Part shown: positions 16,461 through 25,221 of the stretch, in pieces
Position numbering within the stretch: position 1 is the first letter of the stretch
Layout of the letters: each line of letters starts with the position of its first letter
Source of the DNA: Pontibacter mucosus
Lineage (GTDB): Bacteria > Bacteroidota > Bacteroidia > Cytophagales > Hymenobacteraceae
Assembly: GCF_003054055.1 (NCBI RefSeq)
Contig: NZ_QBKI01000001.1
Location: 620,001 to 684,000, forward strand
DNA length: 64,000 nt
Direction: 5' to 3'
The notes under the pieces: generated by a model
What the model was told of the DNA's origin: nothing
The model's input: the letters and a program-made list of their open reading frames with translations, nothing else
Database searches by the model: none
Position numbers and translations under genes: made by a program

Positions 16461-16468
16461 TACTTTTG
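16461..16468 (+). promoter_or_regulatory. Bacteroidota -7 promoter element (TACTTTTG)
   Basis: Matches TAnnTTTG exactly, 12 bases before the M28 peptidase ATG (16481). No convincing -33 TTG is seen at 19-21 bases. The leader would be very short or absent. Confidence 0.4.
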
Positions 16469-16480
16469 CCTCACTACCTT

Positions 16481-18796
16481 ATGCGCCACCGTGATTCTGT
16501 CCTTGCCGCCTTCGTACTGCTTGCCCTGACGGGGCTGGCCCTGCTAAGCATTTTCCTGCTGATGCCGCCCAAGCCGGTACCGGCTACAGCGCCTGCGACT
16601 GAATTCTCTGCAGAGCGGGCGATGCAGCACGTAAACCGGATAGCGGCGCAGCCGCATGCCATGGGCACAGCCGCGCACGCCCAGGTGAGGGCCTACCTGC
16701 TGCAGCAAATGCAGGAGCTCGGCCTTAACCCGCAGGTGCAGGAAGCCCTGGCTGCAGAGGATCAGGGGGCCGTTGCCAATGTGGGCTACGTGTATAACCT
16801 GCTGGGGCGCGTGAAAGGCACTGGTGGAGGCAGGGAAGCTATACTTTTAGTGGCCCATTACGACTCGCAGCCTAACACGCTGGGTGCCGGGGATGATGCC
16901 GCCGGCGTGGCCGCGATACTGGAAACCGTGCGGGCACTGAAACACAGCGAGCCGCTGCAGCAGGACGTGATTGTGCTGCTGACCGATGGGGAAGAGTATG
17001 GCTTGTTTGGCGCGAGGGCCTTCCTGGAGCACCCCTGGGCCCGGGAGGTGGCGCTGGTGCTGAACGTAGAGGCGCGCGGCAACAAGGGCCCAAGTATGAC
17101 CTTTGAGCTGAGCCCGCAGAACGGCTGGATTGCCCGGCGGTTCATAGAGGCGGCGCCTTATCCGTTTGTAAGCTCCCTGGCTTACGAGATATACAGCCGC
17201 ATGCCTAACGATACCGACTTCACCATTTTTAAGGATGCGGGCTACACCGGGCTTAACTCAGCCTTTATAGGCGGGCTTGCGCACTACCACAAAGCCACCG
17301 ACTCCCCCGAAAACCTCAGCCGGGAAAGCCTGCAACACCACGGCAGCAACATGCTGGCGCTGGTACGGCACTTCGGGCAGCTTAGCCTCTCCCAAACAAA
17401 GGCACCTGATATCGTCTTCTTTAACTTCATCAACGGTTGGGTGATACATTACCGGTTGGGGCTTAATGTGTTTTTTGTGGCCCTGGGTGCGCTGCTGTTA
17501 CTGGCTACCGTTAAAGTGGCTCAGCGAAAGAAAATGGCTACCGGAAGGCAGGTTATAGCTGGAGTAGGAGCTTACCTGTTGCTGCTGGTAGCCGTGGCGG
17601 GCTTGTTTGTACCTGTAAACGGGCTGGTGCTGTCGCTGCTGCCATCGGGTGGCCTTGGCGGGGTTTACGGGGCTGATCAGTTCTTTATAGCTTACCTGCT
17701 GCTGGCAGTGGGGCTGTTTATACTTTTAAGCTGGCTGGTGTTGCGCTGGCTGCCGCTATTCCCGCTGCTGCTCGGGGTGTTTATACTTCAGTTTGTGCTG
17801 ATGGGCGTGCTGGCGCTGCTGGTGCCGGCTGCAGCCTACCTGCTGCTCTTCCCGCTGCTGTTTGGCATGGGTGGAGTGTTGCTGGTGCTGCTGCAGGAGC
17901 TGCATCAAAAGCCGGACAGGGGTTGGGGCTACGCGCTTATACTTTTGCTCGCCGCGCTCCCTGCTGTCTTTATCATCATGCCGATCGCGTATTCGGTTTT
18001 CCTGGCGTTTGAGCTGCAGATGCCGGTAGCAAGTATGGCTTTGCTGACGCTGTTGCTGGGCCTGCTGCTGCCGCTTCTGGTACTGCTGGAGCGAAGTTAC
18101 CGCTGGCGCTTTGTGCCGCTGCTGCCCCTGGTGCTGCTGGTTGTTGGTGTGCTGCAAGTATGGCGTGCCGTAGCAGGAGAGCAGCCCTCCGCAGAAACGC
18201 CTCTGCACAGCCAGGTGGCCTACTACCTGAATGCAGATGCTGGAAAGGCTTATTGGGTCTCGGGTACGGAGCAATTTGATGAGTGGAAGCAGCAGTTTTT
18301 TACCGCCGCCCAGGCCGGTCCGCTGGAAGAAGTATACCCGCATGCCCAGCGGCGACAGCTTAAAAACCAGGCAGAGCCGCTTGCCCTAGCACCGCCTGTC
18401 GCACAAGTGCTTGCCGATTCTGTTGTAGGGGATGAGCGATTGCTGCGCCTGCGCCTATCTTCCCCGCGGGGTGCAGCACACCTGGAGGTTATACTTCAGC
18501 CGGGCACTACCGATACCTTGCAAAGTATAAAACTCAGCGGCAAGGCGCTACACCCGCAGCCTATTTCAGCGCCATCGGGCAATGTGTTCCACATCCGGTA
18601 TTACGGGTTACCCATTAGGAAAGAAGCTGAACTGGAAGTGCGCCTGAAAACCGGGGTGCCACTTCACCTGCTGCTCTACGACCATACACTGGCGTTGCCA
18701 CAGGAGCTGGTAAGGCAGCCCATGCCACCCCACATCATCCCTTCACAGGGGCGCGATAGCAACCTGACCGTGGTGCGGCAGCAGTATACTTTCTAA
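16481..18796 (+). CDS. M28 family metallopeptidase with large C-terminal membrane domain
   Basis: 771 residues from the ATG at 16481 (MRHRDSVLAA). One signal-anchor helix at 8-28, then a zinc aminopeptidase domain of ~300 residues. Likely zinc ligands are H126 (VAHYDSQ), D138 (GAGDDAAG), E171/E172 (DGEEYGLFGA), E197 (LNVEARG) and H268 or H270 (LAHYHKATDSPENL). About eight to nine hydrophobic helices follow (residues ~325-560) and then a ~190-residue soluble C-terminal domain. The layout (M28 domain plus multi-helix membrane part) recalls ERMP1/Fxna-type peptidases. It probably trims peptides on the periplasmic face of the inner membrane. The substrate is unknown. Confidence 0.88.
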   Translation: MRHRDSVLAAFVLLALTGLALLSIFLLMPPKPVPATAPATEFSAERAMQHVNRIAAQPHAMGTAAHAQVRAYLLQQMQELGLNPQVQEALAAEDQGAVANVGYVYNLLGRVKGTGGGREAILLVAHYDSQPNTLGAGDDAAGVAAILETVRALKHSEPLQQDVIVLLTDGEEYGLFGARAFLEHPWAREVALVLNVEARGNKGPSMTFELSPQNGWIARRFIEAAPYPFVSSLAYEIYSRMPNDTDFTIFKDAGYTGLNSAFIGGLAHYHKATDSPENLSRESLQHHGSNMLALVRHFGQLSLSQTKAPDIVFFNFINGWVIHYRLGLNVFFVALGALLLLATVKVAQRKKMATGRQVIAGVGAYLLLLVAVAGLFVPVNGLVLSLLPSGGLGGVYGADQFFIAYLLLAVGLFILLSWLVLRWLPLFPLLLGVFILQFVLMGVLALLVPAAAYLLLFPLLFGMGGVLLVLLQELHQKPDRGWGYALILLLAALPAVFIIMPIAYSVFLAFELQMPVASMALLTLLLGLLLPLLVLLERSYRWRFVPLLPLVLLVVGVLQVWRAVAGEQPSAETPLHSQVAYYLNADAGKAYWVSGTEQFDEWKQQFFTAAQAGPLEEVYPHAQRRQLKNQAEPLALAPPVAQVLADSVVGDERLLRLRLSSPRGAAHLEVILQPGTTDTLQSIKLSGKALHPQPISAPSGNVFHIRYYGLPIRKEAELEVRLKTGVPLHLLLYDHTLALPQELVRQPMPPHIIPSQGRDSNLTVVRQQYTF

Positions 18797-18806
18797 ACAG
18801 GGTTTT

Positions 18807-19466
18807 TCAGCTCCAGAACTCGGAGGCTTTGCGGGCCATCCGGAAGAAGAGCTCGCGCTCCAAGCCGGCCACCTGGCGGGCTTCGCAGTCGGAGTAGCCG
18901 TTTTCGATGGCATTCAGGTAGTCGTAGTAGAGCTGCGCCAGCTCTAGCGAGTCGTCCTCGAAGCACTCGGAAAGCTCTTCCGTAGGCTTTTTCTCCGGCT
19001 CAAATACTTTAGAGGGGTATAGTTTATCGAGTTGGTAAATGAGGTACTTCTGGCGGGTCTTATTCTGCTTGCCGCTAAACAGTTGCTCCAGGGGCAGGTC
19101 TTCGTTGTCCTCCTCCAGCACGCCCAGGTCGTCCTCCACCGCCAGCGGCTCATACACGATGATGTCGTGGCCGGTCAGCTCCAGGTACTCCTCAAACTTC
19201 TCTTTTATCGGGATAAGCGTAGGCGAGTCGTAAGGCCTGTCCAGCACCTCGGCCATGTGCAGGGCAATCTCTTTTCCTTTCTCGCCGGCAGCGATAAGGA
19301 TCTGGTTAAACTGGCAGAAGTCACAGCCCAGGTACACAAACTTATACTCATCGTCCAGCACTGTAAAGCACCAGAGCGTTATAAATTCTGTGTCATCAAT
19401 CACCACTGTGTCGATGTATAGTTCGTTTATCTGAACATAGCGCGGTGCGTATTCCTGAGCATCCAT
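18807..19466 (-). CDS. Hypothetical acidic protein
   Basis: 219 residues, acidic, no signal peptide or membrane segment, so probably cytoplasmic. The first half is beta-rich (YVQINELYIDTVVIDDTEFITLWCFTVLDDEYKFVYLGCDFCQFNQI) and the second half is helical and charged, with LAQLYYDYLNAIENGYSDCEARQVAGL near the end. I do not recognise a family. The stop lies only 10 bp from the stop of the convergent M28 gene. Confidence 0.65.
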   Translation of the reverse strand: MDAQEYAPRYVQINELYIDTVVIDDTEFITLWCFTVLDDEYKFVYLGCDFCQFNQILIAAGEKGKEIALHMAEVLDRPYDSPTLIPIKEKFEEYLELTGHDIIVYEPLAVEDDLGVLEEDNEDLPLEQLFSGKQNKTRQKYLIYQLDKLYPSKVFEPEKKPTEELSECFEDDSLELAQLYYDYLNAIENGYSDCEARQVAGLERELFFRMARKASEFWS

Positions 19467-19582
19467 GGCGTTAGCGGCTTAATAGTTTGGGCTGTAGCGC
19501 AGAACCAGTGTAGGTACTTAAATTCGTATACGCAGTTTTCCCTCACATGGGAAATAATATATATACAAATTTTTATCTCAGG

Positions 19583-19768
19583 TCAGTCATCGTGGCGGCG
19601 CAGGTAGTAAATAATGCCCCCTACCAGCGTTACCCCAATGCGAATGGCCCAGCTCCCTGTTTCGCCGAAGTTATTTAACCAGTTTAATGCCAGCAAGTTA
19701 GCGCCAGCAAGCTCCAGCGTAAGCGATGCCAGCCCCGCCAGAAGCAGGAATAATCCTATAAATTTCAT
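19583..19768 (-). CDS. Small two-helix membrane protein
   Basis: 61 residues from the ATG at 19768 (MKFIGLFLLLAGLASLTLE); an in-frame upstream extension to 19843 is AT-rich and less likely. Two hydrophobic segments with GETGSWAIRIGVTLVGGIIYYLRR at the end. Short proteins of this kind are common in Bacteroidota but have no known role. The start codon itself lies in a CATACTT word. Confidence 0.55.
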   Translation of the reverse strand: MKFIGLFLLLAGLASLTLELAGANLLALNWLNNFGETGSWAIRIGVTLVGGIIYYLRRHDD

Positions 19769-19912
19769 ACTTGCTATTTTTTTTAGTGGAAGGTATAATT
19801 TATAAAGGCAAAGTATAAATATACGCTTTGCTAAATATAGCAATCAGAAAGTATAAATCCAGGAAATCCTATACATAATATATCATTGGCTGGCCATGTG
19901 CTTAGCGCGCTT

Positions 19913-20929
19913 TCAGGCCCAAAGGCGCTTGATAAAGCGCTGTGCATTGGCAAAGGCCAGTTTCTGCAACAGTTCCGGTGGGTATTGCCCCTGCAGCTGC
20001 TCCAGCAGGTAAGTATAGCTGGTGCTGGCCAGCGCATGCTCTTTAAAGTAAAAGGGAAAGCGGCTCAGGTCCTGCTCATCGGCAAAGTAAAAGTAATCTG
20101 CCCCGAAGCTGAGGGCATCTGCCGCCCCGTGGGCAAGGCCGTAGTGGATGTGCTGCAGCAGGGCGTCCGGGTCCTCGGTGTTCACGAACTTGCGCAGAAA
20201 GTTCATCCCTATCAGTCCCTGCCGCCGGATAATCTCCTGTGCCAGCTCAGCAGGCAGGTTGCGCTCGTGTGGCCACACTGGCCTGAAGTTGGAATGACTG
20301 GCCATAATTGGAATGTCTAGCCGCTCGGTGTCGATGTGGTTGAGGATATCGAAGGCCAGTGCGTCGCTGGTGTGCGAGAGGTCCACGGCAATGCGGCGGC
20401 CGTGCAGGTAATCGAGCAGCATGCGGCCATCGGTGGTAATGCCATGCGTGGGAGCAGAGGAGTTGCCGCCCCCAAAACGGTTGGCTGTGTGGTGGGTAAA
20501 GCTGATGTAGAGGATGCGCTCGCATACTTCTATCATCTTCTCCAGGCGCTTAAAGCCTTCCTCCAGCGGCTCGTCCTCCTCGCAGAAGCCGGCGGCGTTC
20601 TCAATGGCTGCCACCATCCCCGTTTTTCCGGGTTGCTGCAAAACCTGCTGCAGCTGGGGTGCATTGGTAACGGCGGTCAGGCAGTTGTCATTGTCGGCCA
20701 GCTGGCGGAACATCTGGCACTGCAGCTCGGCAAAACGGGTGCTGCCGGGGGCGGTGGCCGAGAAAATCGCCATTACCTGCAGCTTTACGTTGCCCTCTAC
20801 CAGGGCCGGCACGGCGCAGCCTATTTCCTCTATCCGGTCCATGTCCGCGTTGGGCACGTCGGTCAGGTATACCAGTAAGTCGCAGTGCAGGTCTATGATG
20901 GGCAGTCGGGCAGCGGGCGTAAGGCTCAT
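19913..20929 (-). CDS. Membrane dipeptidase (peptidase family M19)
   Basis: 338 residues. Starts MSLTPAARLPIIDLHCDLLVYL, where H15 and D17 are the first metal ligands. Other family landmarks are AIENAAGF, the THHTANRFGGGN segment, VDLSHTSD, IMASHSNFRPVWPHERNL (metal and substrate residues) and GADYFYF near the end. M19 enzymes are amidohydrolase-fold zinc dipeptidases that cleave L-Xaa-D/L-Xaa dipeptides. Slightly short for the family (~340-400), with no signal peptide, so probably cytoplasmic. Single gene. Confidence 0.9.
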   Translation of the reverse strand: MSLTPAARLPIIDLHCDLLVYLTDVPNADMDRIEEIGCAVPALVEGNVKLQVMAIFSATAPGSTRFAELQCQMFRQLADNDNCLTAVTNAPQLQQVLQQPGKTGMVAAIENAAGFCEEDEPLEEGFKRLEKMIEVCERILYISFTHHTANRFGGGNSSAPTHGITTDGRMLLDYLHGRRIAVDLSHTSDALAFDILNHIDTERLDIPIMASHSNFRPVWPHERNLPAELAQEIIRRQGLIGMNFLRKFVNTEDPDALLQHIHYGLAHGAADALSFGADYFYFADEQDLSRFPFYFKEHALASTSYTYLLEQLQGQYPPELLQKLAFANAQRFIKRLWA

Positions 20930-21016
20930 AAGCTGGGGTATGGGTTAAGGGCTCAGGATAAGCTAAGTTAGCTGATTGCGTTTGAGGAGGCAACAGCCTG
21001 TGCAGGAAATTAGGTG

Positions 21017-21577
21017 CTATAGCTGACTGGTGAAGTGGCTGGTCTCCATGCGCGCTATCCCCTCGGTCATCCAGCAGTCTTTGTAAGTGCCCCGGCGCTG
21101 CTTGGTAAGTATAAACATGAAGGCTTCCTGGCGGCCTTCGGATGTCTCTACCACCACCAGCTGATACGCGTTTTTACCGTCCACCACCAATTGTCCTGTT
21201 TTGTAACTTTTGAAGTTGAGAATTGGACGAAAAGATGGCTCCCGTACCATCAGGCGGAAGTGCTTGAGCGGGCCAAGGTAGGCTCTGTTAGAAGGCGAGG
21301 AAAAGTTGAACAGGGTAATCACGCCGCTGTCGGCGGGGTCGTTTTGCTGCAGCGCGCGCAGCTGTATGTCTATGACCTGGTGGGGCGAAAGCGCCTTGTC
21401 AGGCTTCAGATAAGTCCATTTAGAAGTATGGGCGATGTCTGTGCTGGCCGAGGTGTAGGAGGCGTAGTGGTGCTCGCCGGCAGTAGGGGTGGCCGGAAAC
21501 TGCAACCAGAACATACCGAGCAGCAGCACCCCGATGGCCAGCATAATCTTGTCGAATATATTGTCTCGCGCCCTCAT
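21017..21577 (-). CDS. DUF4864-like protein with N-terminal membrane anchor
   Basis: 186 residues. Residues 11-27 form a membrane anchor or uncleaved signal. The mature domain has LSPHQVIDIQLRALQQNDPADSGVITLFNFSSPSNRAYLGPLKHFRLMV, which fits DUF4864 (P...V..QL.AL..ND..G....F.FASP.N....GP...F). The C-terminus KDCWMTEGI matches the Trp-containing end of the family. Function unknown; probably periplasmic or on the membrane surface. Confidence 0.7.
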   Translation of the reverse strand: MRARDNIFDKIMLAIGVLLLGMFWLQFPATPTAGEHHYASYTSASTDIAHTSKWTYLKPDKALSPHQVIDIQLRALQQNDPADSGVITLFNFSSPSNRAYLGPLKHFRLMVREPSFRPILNFKSYKTGQLVVDGKNAYQLVVVETSEGRQEAFMFILTKQRRGTYKDCWMTEGIARMETSHFTSQL

Positions 21578-21714
21578 ATGAATATGTACTTTATTTAGGC
21601 TCCGTTTGTTGTGAAACTACCTGCTTTTGGGGCAGACGGACGGCTTCTGACTGCCAACGATGAAAATGCCACCACAAAAGATAGTTGCTCCGTATATTCC
21701 TACCACAGCATATT

Positions 21715-22506
21715 ATGAAGAGACAAGTCCTGACAGATAAAGTAAGGGGAGGCCTGGTGTGGCTGGTTCGCCAGCCGCCGGTGGTGCGCCTGAGGCAGCG
21801 ATTCCCGAGGGCTGCCACCTTTATAACGGATCGTTTTAATACGAACTACTTTGTGGGCCTGCCCCTTACCCTTATTGTGCTGGCAGTGCTGCTGAACCTG
21901 GTGCTGCTCTCTAACCTTGCCGAAAGCGTGGTGGAGGCCGAGTGGGTGGTGCAGGTGGATAAAAAGCTAAACAACCTGCTGTATAGCATCCGATCGGAGT
22001 GGGTCAGCCGGGTCTTTTACACCATCACCTGGCTGGGCGACCGCCAGGCTGTCTTTGTGCTGGGTGCCCTGGCTACCATAGTCCTCCTGCTGCGCCGGCA
22101 GTGGACCGCTATACTCGCTTACTGGGTAGCGATGGGCGGGGTGGGCCTGTCCGTCAGGTTCGGGAAAAAGATCATCAGCCGCGACCGCCCCGCACAGGAT
22201 ATGGCCTACTACATAGTAGACCACTTCTCTTTTCCGAGCGGGCACGCAACCACCTCCCTGGCGCTAGTCGGGATGCTGGTATACTTCCTGTACCGCCAGC
22301 AGGAGACGCCCTTGTTACGTCGCCTGATGGTAGTAGTGGGCACTATACTTGTCATAATGGTTGGCTTCAGCCGCATGTACCTGGGCGTGCATTACTTCTC
22401 GGATGTGCTGGCGGGTTTCCTGCTGGGGGGCTTGTGGTTGCTGGTGGGCATCAGCATTGTGGAGGTGATGGAATACCACAAACAGCAGTCCAATAACTTA
22501 CGTTAA
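21715..22506 (+). CDS. PAP2 family phosphatase
   Basis: 263 residues from the ATG at 21715 (MKRQVLTDK). Six hydrophobic segments with the three PAP2 motifs in order: KKIISRDRP (151-159), FPSGH (173-177) and SRMYLGVHYFSD (219-230). The conserved Lys/Arg, Ser-Gly-His and Arg/His residues form the active site that removes phosphate from lipid substrates such as phosphatidate, undecaprenyl pyrophosphate or phosphatidylglycerophosphate. The basic N-terminal ~35 residues are cytoplasmic. The exact substrate cannot be decided. The zinc-PLC-like gene follows 45 bp downstream. Confidence 0.92.
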   Translation: MKRQVLTDKVRGGLVWLVRQPPVVRLRQRFPRAATFITDRFNTNYFVGLPLTLIVLAVLLNLVLLSNLAESVVEAEWVVQVDKKLNNLLYSIRSEWVSRVFYTITWLGDRQAVFVLGALATIVLLLRRQWTAILAYWVAMGGVGLSVRFGKKIISRDRPAQDMAYYIVDHFSFPSGHATTSLALVGMLVYFLYRQQETPLLRRLMVVVGTILVIMVGFSRMYLGVHYFSDVLAGFLLGGLWLLVGISIVEVMEYHKQQSNNLR

Positions 22507-22551
22507 AGTCCGGGTCATGCATCCAAAGAGATAACTTGTACTTTAACAACC

Positions 22552-23823
22552 ATGAAACTTCACCTTTACAGATTCTTCCTGAGCCTCGCCCTGTTGGTGC
22601 TCACCCTCTTGCCGGCTTTTACCGCGAAGGCCTACGGTGTGCTCACACACCAGGCGGTGATAGACGCCGCATGGGAAAAGAACCTGAAGCCCCTGCTGCT
22701 CCGTCGCTACCCCCACGCCACGGAAGAAGAATTAAAAAAAGCCCACGCGCACGCCTACGGCGGCTCTATTGTGCAGGACATGGGTTACTACCCTTTCGGC
22801 AACACCTTCTTTACCGATCTCACCCACTATGTGCGCAGCGGCGATTTTGTGGAGAGCTTGCTGCGCCACGCCGACACCATAGAGGAATTGGGTTTTGCCT
22901 TGGGGGCGATGGCGCACTTCAACGCAGATATTTACGGCCATCCAATTGGTACAAACAGGGCAGTGCCACTGGTTTACCCTAAAGTGCGGCAGGAGCATGG
23001 CCATACCGTTACCTACGCCGATGATGCCATATCGCATATAAAAACCGAGTTTGGCTTCGATGTGCTGCAGGTGGCGCGCGGCAACTACGCTCCGGAGGCT
23101 TACCAGGAGTTTATCGGTTTTGAGGTGGCCAAAGAGCTGCTGGAGGAGGCGTTTCTGGAAACCTACGGCCTGGAACTGGGGGAGGTGTTTACCAGTTTGC
23201 CGCTGGCCATCGGCAGTTACCGCTATACTATACGCGGTATTTTCCCGGAGCTGACAAAGGCGGCCTGGCAGGCAAAGAAAAGCGAGATACAGGAGGCGCA
23301 GCCTGGTATAAGCCGGCGCAAGTTTATGTACCGCATGAGCCGGGCCAGCTTTCATGAACAGTGGGGCCGGGAGTATGAGCGCCCGCACTTTCTGGCCCGT
23401 GCAGCGGCCTGGGTGATAAAGGTGCTGCCCAAGGTTGGCCCGCTGCGCCCGCTGGCCTTTATACCGCCAACCCCGAAGGCCGAAGAACTTTACATGCAAA
23501 GCTTTAACGTTACGGTTGATAAGTATGGCGCCATGATACAACAGCTCGGGCAGCGCCCTCCGCAGCTGCAGAACCTGCACCTCGATACAGGGAAACCCGC
23601 CCGCCCCGGCACTTACCCCCTCACCGACGAAACCTACGCCGGCCTGCTGAAGAAGCTGGCCAAGGCAGAGTTTAAGCAAGCCGACCGAAAGCTGCAACAG
23701 CACCTGCTTTTATACTTTGAGAAGGCACAGGCGCCCGATGGTACCGATGAGGAAGCGCTGGAGGAGTGGGAGGAAACGCAGGAGTACCTGCTGCAACTGC
23801 AGCGGTTGCATGCCGGCAGCTAA
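22552..23823 (+). CDS. Zinc-dependent phospholipase C family protein
   Basis: 423 residues. Cleavable signal at 1-26 (core LALLVLTLLPAFTAKA). The early mature part YGVLTHQAVIDAAWEKNL is the family start, with metal-type His residues (H33), and further on DLTHYVRSGDF and GALAHFNADIYGHPIGTN-like text (GAMAHFNADIYGH). These His/Asp residues match the S1-P1/PLC-type zinc sites. The N-terminal ~200 residues are the enzyme-like part; the helical C-terminal half (from ~230) is of unknown role. Secreted or periplasmic. Likely co-transcribed with the PAP2 gene (45 bp apart), which suggests a lipid theme. Confidence 0.85.
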   Translation: MKLHLYRFFLSLALLVLTLLPAFTAKAYGVLTHQAVIDAAWEKNLKPLLLRRYPHATEEELKKAHAHAYGGSIVQDMGYYPFGNTFFTDLTHYVRSGDFVESLLRHADTIEELGFALGAMAHFNADIYGHPIGTNRAVPLVYPKVRQEHGHTVTYADDAISHIKTEFGFDVLQVARGNYAPEAYQEFIGFEVAKELLEEAFLETYGLELGEVFTSLPLAIGSYRYTIRGIFPELTKAAWQAKKSEIQEAQPGISRRKFMYRMSRASFHEQWGREYERPHFLARAAAWVIKVLPKVGPLRPLAFIPPTPKAEELYMQSFNVTVDKYGAMIQQLGQRPPQLQNLHLDTGKPARPGTYPLTDETYAGLLKKLAKAEFKQADRKLQQHLLLYFEKAQAPDGTDEEALEEWEETQEYLLQLQRLHAGS

Positions 23824-24054
23824 GCGGCTGCGCGTTGTAAGGATTTTGCACTTGTTCGTGTACGCGCTGTAACAACAGGTGAGGCCTATTACCTGCTTAG
23901 AGAAGGGGGTAAGAGTGTAAAAATATTGTAACAAACGCAACTAAGCTTTGATTTTAACGATAGATATAGTTACGGGCCACCGTCTGGCTGTAGTAATTGC
24001 AGCTATGCGTGTACCGTAAAAATTGGATCATTTTTAACTAGACGTATAAGAGAA

Positions 24055-24558
24055 ATGGAAACGAACAAGAATAGTAACCAGACATCGCAAAGACAATCCA
24101 ACACAGGAAATATGTCTTCAGGCGCCCAGAACAGAAATAACCCAAGCAGCTCCAACCAGAACCAGAGCAGTTCTTCTGAGTCGCGCAGCAGTAGCAGCAG
24201 CCAGAACATGCAGGGCCGCAGCAACCAGAGCGCCACGACCGGCAAGGGCGGCTTAAAGGACATACAGAGCAAGCTTTCCGGATTTGGCAGCACTGCAGCT
24301 ACCAAATTTAACAACCTGACCACTACGCAGAAAGCCATGGTAGGTGGCGCAGTGTTGGCATTAGGCGCAGGCTGGATGGCCATGAGCCAGAAGAACAAGA
24401 ACAAAATCAAGAGCCAGATAAGCTCTGCGGCGGCCTCTGCCAAAGATGCCCTGCATAATGTTAATGCCAAGCAGCAGCAGAACAAACCAGGCAGCTCCAA
24501 CATGACTGCCAGCAGCTCCACGAGTTCATCATCGGGCACCAACGCCCGCGTAAAGTAA
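24055..24558 (+). CDS. Ser/Asn/Gln-rich hypothetical protein with one hydrophobic helix
   Basis: 167 residues. The first ~65 are low-complexity Ser/Asn/Gln (SSSNQNQSSSSES). Residues ~66-90 have a KGGLKDIQSKLSGFG helix, then a glycine-rich hydrophobic stretch (AMVGGAVLALGAGWMAM) followed by basic KNKNKIKSQI, and the end is again Ser/Thr rich. It may be a membrane-associated or surface protein, but I recognise no family. Preceded by a 231 bp gap and followed by a bidirectional terminator. Confidence 0.6.
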   Translation: METNKNSNQTSQRQSNTGNMSSGAQNRNNPSSSNQNQSSSSESRSSSSSQNMQGRSNQSATTGKGGLKDIQSKLSGFGSTAATKFNNLTTTQKAMVGGAVLALGAGWMAMSQKNKNKIKSQISSAAASAKDALHNVNAKQQQNKPGSSNMTASSSTSSSSGTNARVK

Positions 24559-24578
24559 GCCGAGGTAAGCTAAACAGC

Positions 24579-24611
24579 AAAAAAGCCGGGCCACTGAGGC
24601 CCGGCTTTTTT
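24579..24611 (+). terminator. Bidirectional terminator between two convergent genes
   Basis: Eight-bp perfect stem GCCGGGCC / GGCCCGGC around loop ACTGA, flanked by an A-run on the left and a T-run on the right. It ends both the 24055-24558 gene and the MsrA-like gene on the other strand. Confidence 0.88.
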
Positions 24612-24631
24612 GTGTGCAATAAGTATAAAAA

Positions 24632-25132
24632 CTAGCTGGTTCGGCAGCCTGCCGCGCCCCGCTTTAACAGGTACTGCTGGTGGTGCTCTTCTGCCCGGAA
24701 AAAGGTATCGGCCGGCAAGATAGCGGTCATAATCTGGCGGCCGCTAAACTCCGGCGACTGCTGCCAGTTCTCCTTGGTGGTTTCGGCCATCAGCCGCTGC
24801 TCGTTGTGGTGGAAAAACACCACGGAGCGGAATGGCGAGCCTATGGCGTTTTCCAAGCTGTCAATATGCGTCGGGTCATGCGATCGCCAGAACACCTGCA
24901 GCAACTGGTCGTAGCTTACCTGCTGCGGGTCAAAGGTTACCTGCACTACCTCTGCATGGCCTGTGCGGCCGGAGCATACTTCCTGGTAGGTGGGGGTAGG
25001 CACGTGCCCGCCCATATACCCGACCTCGGTATGCACCACGCCGGGCACAGTCCTGAACGCCTCTTCCAGCTCCCAGAAGCTGCCCGCCCCGAATGTGGCC
25101 TTCTCTAATCGCTTATTTACTGATGGTTTCAT
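24632..25132 (-). CDS. MsrA-family protein with Ser in place of the catalytic Cys
   Basis: 166 residues from the ATG at 25132 (MKPSVNKRLE). The MsrA fold is clear: KATFGAGSFWELEEAF, VGYMGGHVPTPTYQEVCSGRTGHAEVVQVTFDP, FWRSHDPTHID, GSPFRSVVFFHHNEQ and ITAILPADTFFRAEEHHQQYL. The nucleophile normally found in the GCFW motif is Ser18 here (codon AGC), although the rest of the pocket is kept. A Ser in this position should abolish normal methionine-S-sulfoxide reduction, so this may be a binding-only or altered-activity member. The other conserved Cys (VCSGRTGHAE) is not the nucleophile. Call it MsrA-like rather than MsrA. Confidence 0.85.
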   Translation of the reverse strand: MKPSVNKRLEKATFGAGSFWELEEAFRTVPGVVHTEVGYMGGHVPTPTYQEVCSGRTGHAEVVQVTFDPQQVSYDQLLQVFWRSHDPTHIDSLENAIGSPFRSVVFFHHNEQRLMAETTKENWQQSPEFSGRQIMTAILPADTFFRAEEHHQQYLLKRGAAGCRTS

Positions 25133-25221
25133 AGTTATACTGCTGCTTATCCCGTGGCCAGGCACACCACCTACAGGTGCGGGATACGTAAAACTGCCTT
25201 ATACATACTTTAAATCGCAAA

